The translations under genes were made by a program, and so were the position numbers. Under the pieces are notes generated by a model, which saw nothing but the letters and a program-made list of their open reading frames with translations, ran no database searches and was not told where the DNA came from. Below are positions 58,956 through 64,000 of a stretch of DNA of 64,000 nt, in pieces. Every line of letters begins with the position of its first letter. Position 1 is the stretch's first letter. Source of the stretch: Bisporella sp. PMI_857 (Eukaryota; Ascomycota; Leotiomycetes; Helotiales; Helotiaceae). Location of the stretch: the NCBI GenBank assembly GCA_021307315.1, contig JAJSPD010000001.1, forward strand, positions 992,001-1,056,000, written 5' to 3'.

Positions 58956-60107
58956 CTACTCCTGGCCAATTGGCTTTGGGAATGGCACGTAGCTAACTCT
59001 CGCAGAAATTGCAGTTAAAGGCGGAGAAATACCGGTAACTCTAGGGTCCGTGCCAATAAAGTTATTTGGGAATCCAACATCTAGCGGTTTAATACTTTCT
59101 AGGTATTTGATTTGTGCTGTCGTAAGCTTGATCGACAAAGCCTGAATATTGTCTTGCAGATATTCTACCTTTCTTCCTCCTACGAGAGGAAACACGTTCG
59201 TTGTCTTGGACATGACGTACGCAAGTGCGACGGCCGTGACTGACTCAATGCCGTGCTCAACAGCGACTTTAGAGAGCGCTTCACTGATTCTCGCCTGCTC
59301 ATCTGTCTGCTCGCTTCCATGGAGACTACGAAGCTTTTCGCCCTTCTTCTTTCGCTCGTCGATCTCTTTCTTGCTTTTGAACTTTCCTCCACCTAAAACG
59401 TCCCAAGGAGCAAGAGCCATGCCAAAGCTCCTGGCCATAGGGATGATCTCGCGCTCGAAATCACGCATGAGGAGGTTCCAGCGACCCTGGTAGATGCTGA
59501 AGGGTGTTTTTCCGTGTGCCTTCGCATAGGTGTTTGCTGCGCTGACAATCCAGGCTGGAGAGTCGGAGATACCGAGATACATGACCTTCCCTTGCTGGAC
59601 AAGGATGTGGAGACTATCCATGACCTCCTCAATAGAGGTGGTGTGATCCCACCAATGGACGTACAAAATGTCAATGAAATCCGTCTGCAACTTCTTCAAC
59701 GAATCTCGTACGCTCATGAACATGCTCCTTTTATGATTGCCACATGTATTGGGTGTCTTTCCCAACCCAAGCTCCCAGGATCGGTATTCGGTAGTGTATT
59801 TGGTTGCAATAACCATCTGGTCTCGATTCTTGCGGGCCGCCATCCATTCGCCCAGCCAGGTCTCGGATTCTTCGTTTTGGTAATTGTTGGATGTGTCGAT
59901 AAAGTTCCCGCCAGCTGCAACGAAAGCATCGAGAAGCTCGAATGATTGGGATTTATCCATGCTTCCCATGAAATGGGACCATGATTTCCCGATGGACATA
60001 GCTCCAAGCTGGAGAGGAGAGACTCGAATGCCAGCGGTAGACGAAAGGATACGGAGTCGTCCAAGCTCAGTAGCTGGCTCTGGGGCGGGTGTCATTATAT
60101 CTGCCAT
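58956..60107 (-). CDS. aldo/keto reductase, norsolorinic-acid/aryl-alcohol dehydrogenase type
   Basis: Single exon, 383 residues, full length for this subfamily. The catalytic tetrad is visible: Asp71 and Tyr76 in [11 protein letters not shown], Lys103 in IATKYTTEY, and His151 in [14 protein letters not shown]-binding features sit near the C-terminus ([20 protein letters not shown]). The layout is that of fungal norsolorinic acid reductases (aflatoxin/sterigmatocystin NorA/StcV) and yeast AAD aryl-alcohol dehydrogenases, which reduce aldehydes or ketones with NADPH in the cytosol. Related enzymes also occur outside toxin clusters, and no polyketide synthase is present in this window, so a role in toxin synthesis is not supported. 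It converges with the esterase gene; the ATG at 60107 is the only sensible start. Function as a reductase is nearly certain; the substrate is open. Confidence 0.9.
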   Translation of the reverse strand: MADIMTPAPEPATELGRLRILSSTAGIRVSPLQLGAMSIGKSWSHFMGSMDKSQSFELLDAFVAAGGNFIDTSNNYQNEESETWLGEWMAARKNRDQMVIATKYTTEYRSWELGLGKTPNTCGNHKRSMFMSVRDSLKKLQTDFIDILYVHWWDHTTSIEEVMDSLHILVQQGKVMYLGISDSPAWIVSAANTYAKAHGKTPFSIYQGRWNLLMRDFEREIIPMARSFGMALAPWDVLGGGKFKSKKEIDERKKKGEKLRSLHGSEQTDEQARISEALSKVAVEHGIESVTAVALAYVMSKTTNVFPLVGGRKVEYLQDNIQALSIKLTTAQIKYLESIKPLDVGFPNNFIGTDPRVTGISPPLTAISARVSYVPFPKPIGQE

Positions 60108-61330
60108 TGTGGCAGAAACGCTTTTTCGATAACAGAGGGTCCTACAATATCTTTTTGTAAGAGTGCGTTTTAGCTACACGTTTAGTAGGCTGTTGAAAAG
60201 GGAAGTAATGATGTGTATAAAAGGGCTTGTGCAAGTTTGTCCAACGGATTCCAAACGTCCACAGCAACCCAGCCTTATATATCCAATTTCTCGGCTTGGG
60301 ATCAATATAAACGAGGTTTAGAATTTCCCTCTCACAAATGGGAGCAGGGAAGAGAATGCGGATCTTGAACACTTGTGTGCTAATGATGGCCGACATCTCT
60401 ACAGCATCCGACACTAAAAAGGCGCAAATTAAGTTTTTTATGTCTTGAATGATAGAATACTCCGTAGAACAAGGGTTGTGTGAATGACGCATGGTGCCTT
60501 TATTCGTGGTTGTAGTTTTACTTGATAATGGCTAAAGAGTCAGGGAAGACCTACTGCTAGCGTCATTTGCTCGCTTTCCAAGCCACCCAACCTAAAATTG
60601 AGGGACCTCTTTAGTTATGCACATTGCTGACAGCCGACTGACCAATGAGAAAGCATAACAATATTAAGGAACCTAATTTCTCGACGTCAACCCGTGAAAC
60701 AGTATAAGTTACTGCTACTCATACAGTGCTGCTCGGGAAATGCCACGTGTGGAGCAGAGACGCGAGTTTTAGTCGCTGTTAGCAAGATGACAAGCCTTGC
60801 CTCTATGCGAAATTGTGGAGGGGAAGAGGGACAGGAATGCTGCAGTACAACCTCATATACTACTAATAAGGTTACTTGACCACATGTGTCATATTTGTCT
60901 TCCTTCTATCAGCAAAGCCCTCTTAATGATCATGCGGTGTGGCAGAATTCCGATTCTCAGTGGTTATCATCAATGTTCCAGACTTTGACCTGCTGTCAAG
61001 GCCAACTAAGCCCAATTTCCGAGCTTAGAGATGCATTGGCGGATGAAGAGCAAGGCAGGGCCGGCACTTGAGCCGTAAGCTCAAAGAATGGGGCTTGAGA
61101 GCAGAATATTTTCGATAATCCTGTTTATCCCTTGCAGCGTGTATTTTCTTTCGGTCTTGCCAAAGCAAAGGTTTCCTTACTCCCTCCCGCTCCCACTTTC
61201 CTCTAACTAAAGGATATTTGACCTTGTAAATGGGGTATCCCAAAGCAGGTTGTACAAGGGGGGTGAAGGGATAGGATATTTCACCGCTTTGTACCAAATA
61301 TGTAAGAAAATGACACATTTCAATATTACC
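60108..61330. other. intergenic region
   Basis: The left end is the promoter of the reductase gene. No gene is recognised. Frames of 60-116 codons lack family resemblance. Confidence 0.45.
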
Positions 61331-61575
61331 CTAGCATCTAGTAGGCCCTCCACGGGCATCTATCACCGCCCGGCACGCCTGTACCACGATTTGGAAAGGT
61401 TTTGGATATAGTCGTCGGGAATTGCATTCCAAACTTCCCAAATTGTACTTCGCAAACGCTCTATTGGAATATTCGAAGGATGGTAATACTCTTGATAGTA
61501 CCCTTTTTGTATATACTCTGTTCTAATATATGGCGAACCTTGGTTTTTATGTGGTCGTTGTAGATCTCCGCCAGT
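61331..61575 (-). mobile_element. decayed Tc1/mariner transposase, C-terminal relic
   Basis: The minus strand ends in QACRAVIDARGGPTRC and stop (TAG at 61333-61331), the typical tail of Tc1-family transposases. Upstream, after one frame change near 61395, it reads NIPIERLRSTIWEVWNAIPD, matching the region between the last catalytic Glu and the tail. Further upstream the frames decay and no catalytic DDE residues can be followed. The element is therefore dead. Terminal inverted repeats were not found by eye. Confidence 0.62.
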
Positions 61576-62281
61576 CTTTCGTTTTTAATGGCGAGAAATT
61601 CTCTGATTGAGTCCCACGTTGAAGCTGAGGCAAGTACCTCTAAGCCGCGACAATGATATCTACGTCTTCGGATATCGGGAATAAAGTAATTGTCGTACTA
61701 GGTATTTTGAGTAACTATGCTGCGAGACTTGTGCTTCAGTGTCAGGTCAGAGACTTTCGGTATTATCGGATATAAGACGATATCAGCGGTTCTCCTTAAC
61801 TTCTGTAGTGACTCTATTGTTAACGACGGTTGATTGTGTAATTGAATGCTACACGCATCAATTTTCAATTTACATGTTGTTATATTCTGAGAAGATTGGA
61901 GCAGTATCGTCGTGCTTGCCGTTATTGTCTTAATGTACAAAGTATTTGGAACGCGCAGCGCTTTCAATATATAGTTGAAAGCAAGCGCGAGCTGTCAAGA
62001 TTCCAAATACGGGCGCCTATAACAGCTGTTTGTAAGATCTCTAATACAAGGATTCTAAACTAGGGAGGAAAGGCGTAGCTAATGCTTGTAGCGCCTTATA
62101 TATATATATGATATCACGTGACCAGGACCCTGCCTTCAACTAACCGAACCGATGAAATGTCTCGTAGGTGGCGCGGCTTAGAAAGTCACGTAACTAAGTC
62201 CGCGACACCGATAGTATAGCTAGGAAAGGCGCTAAGAATTTTTGTGACTTCCAAGTGGAAAATAAGCCGTTGCTATAATAA
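61576..62281. other. repeat-rich relic sequence
   Basis: This is the likely continuation of the dead transposon, without readable domains. It has several frames of 60-90 codons on both strands, none assignable, and a TA microsatellite (62098-62109). Confidence 0.4.
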
Positions 62282-62427
62282 TGTCAGGCGCTGGGCTGTC
62301 ACGTGCTAAGGGGCAATAAAGGGGTTCGGTAAAAGCCTTCGGTTTCGGCAGGTAAAGGGTACAAGGGGTATAAGTAGGAGGTTATCAATAGGAGTTGATT
62401 TGTGCCACACCACTCCAGAACCTTACA
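62282..62427. mobile_element. divergent LTR piece related to the 53.3 kb solo LTR
   Basis: It shares with the 53.3 kb LTR the start (TGT, GGCGC, GGG, then TGTCACGTGCTAA), a middle part around GGTTCGGTAAAA, and the end GAGTTGATTTGTGCCACAC, ACTCCAG, ACCTTACA. It is 146 bp, about 50 bp shorter, through internal deletions. No target-site duplication is seen (AATAA before, GTGAC after). Confidence 0.7.
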
Positions 62428-62607
62428 GTGACCAAGTAGCCAAAGCTACAATTAAATGGCCAAGCTACGTAAATAAATTAAAAATTAAAAAAAGTAAAAC
62501 GCAGCGAGAATTTAATGGGTCTAATCGAAGTTGGAAATCGCGGTAGTACAAAATAATCCCCCCTTATAAAAGAAAAATATAAATTTCCCATCTCAAAAGA
62601 TTTACTT

Positions 62608-63840
62608 CTAAGATTTCTTGGCTACCTTAACCATAGCATCTATATACCAGCTCTCAACTTTAAACTTATATTCAACAGCCACGCGGCTCAAATACTCTAT
62701 AGGAATGGCAGACCTTGACAATACCACAGCCTTATTATCAAGGCTCTTCAGATAGCATACCCATCCGAATACGGGAACTTTCAAAAGCGGTTGTTCATCG
62801 TTGCGCTCCAAGTCCCATATCTGAAGAGAGTCCTCCGTGTCAAACCCAGGAGTCACGATAGTATTCCCATCTCTAGTCTAGATGGCTTGCGCATAACTTA
62901 TGCTAGAAACTGGAACACTTTGCTCAAAGGCCCATGTCGCTCGATTCCAGATGTAAAACAGTCCCCTCTCGGATATGGCGACAAGATTACCTCGCGTGAA
63001 AATAAGTCTCGGATGACTCTCCGGCCGTATCTTGTCAAAAGTGGCGATGGATGAACTATGCCAATTAGTACGCTTAGGAATTCACAGACTCTCTTTTTTC
63101 CGCGGACTCACTTATCTTTAAGACTCCACATTCTAATCAGCTTGCAGGCATTGGAAGTTGCCATCCTGCCATCCTGCCATCCTGGTCAAACTGAGCTTCT
63201 ATGACCCCAGTTCGAGTGCCCTTGGAGGGTATGCAGGTAAGTCCCCGTGATCGTACTTGAAAATCTGAAGGATGGTCAGCACTTGAGGCTAAATGTGAGA
63301 TAGTTCAATCAGTACTTCTGGAATGTAATATGTGATACCGTTTCCGCCACTCCATTGAGCAACCGTCTACATGGCTGCCCCAAGCAGGAATCGCTTATTG
63401 AATGGTCCCGTCTTCAATACCGGGCCTGAGTTTTCCGTCGTGAATTGTGAAGGCAAGAGCGATGCTTGTGTAGGCTGGCAGTATCTTGCTGGGAGCGGAA
63501 TATTTGGAGTCAAGATCCCAGATCATAATCTTGCCGTGGTGAGTCCCTGCTACTAACAATTTGGCATCCTCTCTGAATACGAGCAGGGACCATGTATGGT
63601 TGTCCCCATCGAGGGCTGTAAGCATTCGTTCCCCCTCTCTTTCACTTTATGTTGGCTAGTTATATCTCGGAATGGATGGGTCTTGCATGTTTACTTCTGG
63701 CTTAGATCGAAAACTTGAATGCCTAACACATGCGACTCCCTCCATTAGTATATAGCGATATGAATGTTCTTCCGGCATTGGTGCTGGTGGCTACTTTACC
63801 GGTCTCAATTTTATGACCCAATTCTCCTAAGTGATTGAGG
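62608..63840 (-). pseudogene. decayed WD40-repeat gene
   Basis: The minus strand carries scattered WD40 blades in changing frames: GKIMIWDLDSK near 63500, TLQGHSNWGH then CKLIRMWSLKD near 63150, LFYIWNRATW near 62950, and SLQIWDLERN near 62820. The last piece ends in a normal stop at 62608 after VAKKS. Between blades there are stops, including a TAG at 62880-62878, and frame changes; near 63170 an 8-bp unit is present three times. The parent was a beta-propeller protein, perhaps of the large fungal NLR/WD40 type, but no NACHT or effector part lies in the window and the 5' side may run past the right edge. Some apparent frame changes could be introns, so a living multi-exon gene is not fully excluded. 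Confidence 0.62.
63168..63191. repeat. 8-bp tandem repeat, three copies, in the WD40 relic
   Basis: The unit GCCATCCT occurs three times in a row. The extra copies shift the frame of the WD40 reading and so contribute to its decay. Confidence 0.7.
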
Positions 63841-64000
63841 ACTAAGGTGCCACGTCTCTGCTGGGCACCACGATATAAGAGGGTGTAACATGGAGACCAG
63901 AGACGAGATTGAGATCAGACGAGAAGGTTGAAATTGTTCCATTGCTGATATTATTGTGAAGATAAAGAGTGTTTGAATAATAAGACTTCGAGGGACTCTC
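63841..64000. other. right edge of the window, nothing recognised
   Basis: No readable domain here. It may be upstream sequence of the WD40 relic. Confidence 0.4.

Noticed and set aside
1..64000. CRISPR arrays, bacterial operons, phage or plasmid features
   Set aside because: No regularly spaced repeats or prokaryotic gene organisation; the many spliceosomal introns show a eukaryotic nuclear sequence.

Overview
The window is nuclear DNA of a filamentous ascomycete (Pezizomycotina). The evidence is short introns (mostly 49-160 nt) with GT..AG ends and CTAAC/CTGAC-like branch sites, fungal-only families (Zn2Cys6 regulator, fungal C2H2 regulator, cell-surface Cu-only superoxide dismutase, Bem3-like RhoGAP), and AT-rich stretches with decayed transposons. 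The genus cannot be fixed from sequence alone. Exon joins below were worked out by hand from reading frame, splice sites and protein alignment logic; none is backed by transcripts.

Left part, about 1-23.5 kb, mostly minus-strand genes: a tentative small gene (1.7-2.2 kb), homocysteine S-methyltransferase (3.3-4.3 kb), a large PX-PH-RhoGAP polarity regulator (5.2-9.9 kb), an unrecognised basic Ser/Pro-rich protein (14.6-16.9 kb), a Myb/SANT protein (18.7-19.5 kb), and a secreted GPI-anchored Cu-only superoxide dismutase (22.7-23.5 kb). The 4.7 kb stretch upstream of the RhoGAP gene has no recognisable gene.

Middle part, 23.5-44 kb: an 11 kb gene-poor stretch holds one tiny three-exon gene that is easily missed and that I read as V-ATPase V0 subunit f (27.5-27.9 kb). 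It is followed by a Zn2Cys6 transcription factor (34.9-36.5 kb), a DUF202 membrane protein (37.0-37.6 kb) and a four-finger C2H2 regulator (40.1-43.8 kb).

Right part, 45-64 kb, looks accessory: an MFS sugar-type transporter, three alpha/beta hydrolases of three different families, an Erg6-like methyltransferase with altered signature residues and an apparent GC-AG intron, and a norsolorinic-acid-reductase-like aldo/keto reductase. They lie among repeats: a 199-bp solo LTR with a perfect 5-bp target duplication, a second divergent LTR piece, a Tc1/mariner transposase relic and a decayed WD40 gene. Together they could serve uptake and tailoring of a lipid or sterol-like compound, but no backbone synthase (PKS, NRPS, terpene cyclase) is present, so a shared pathway is only a hypothesis.
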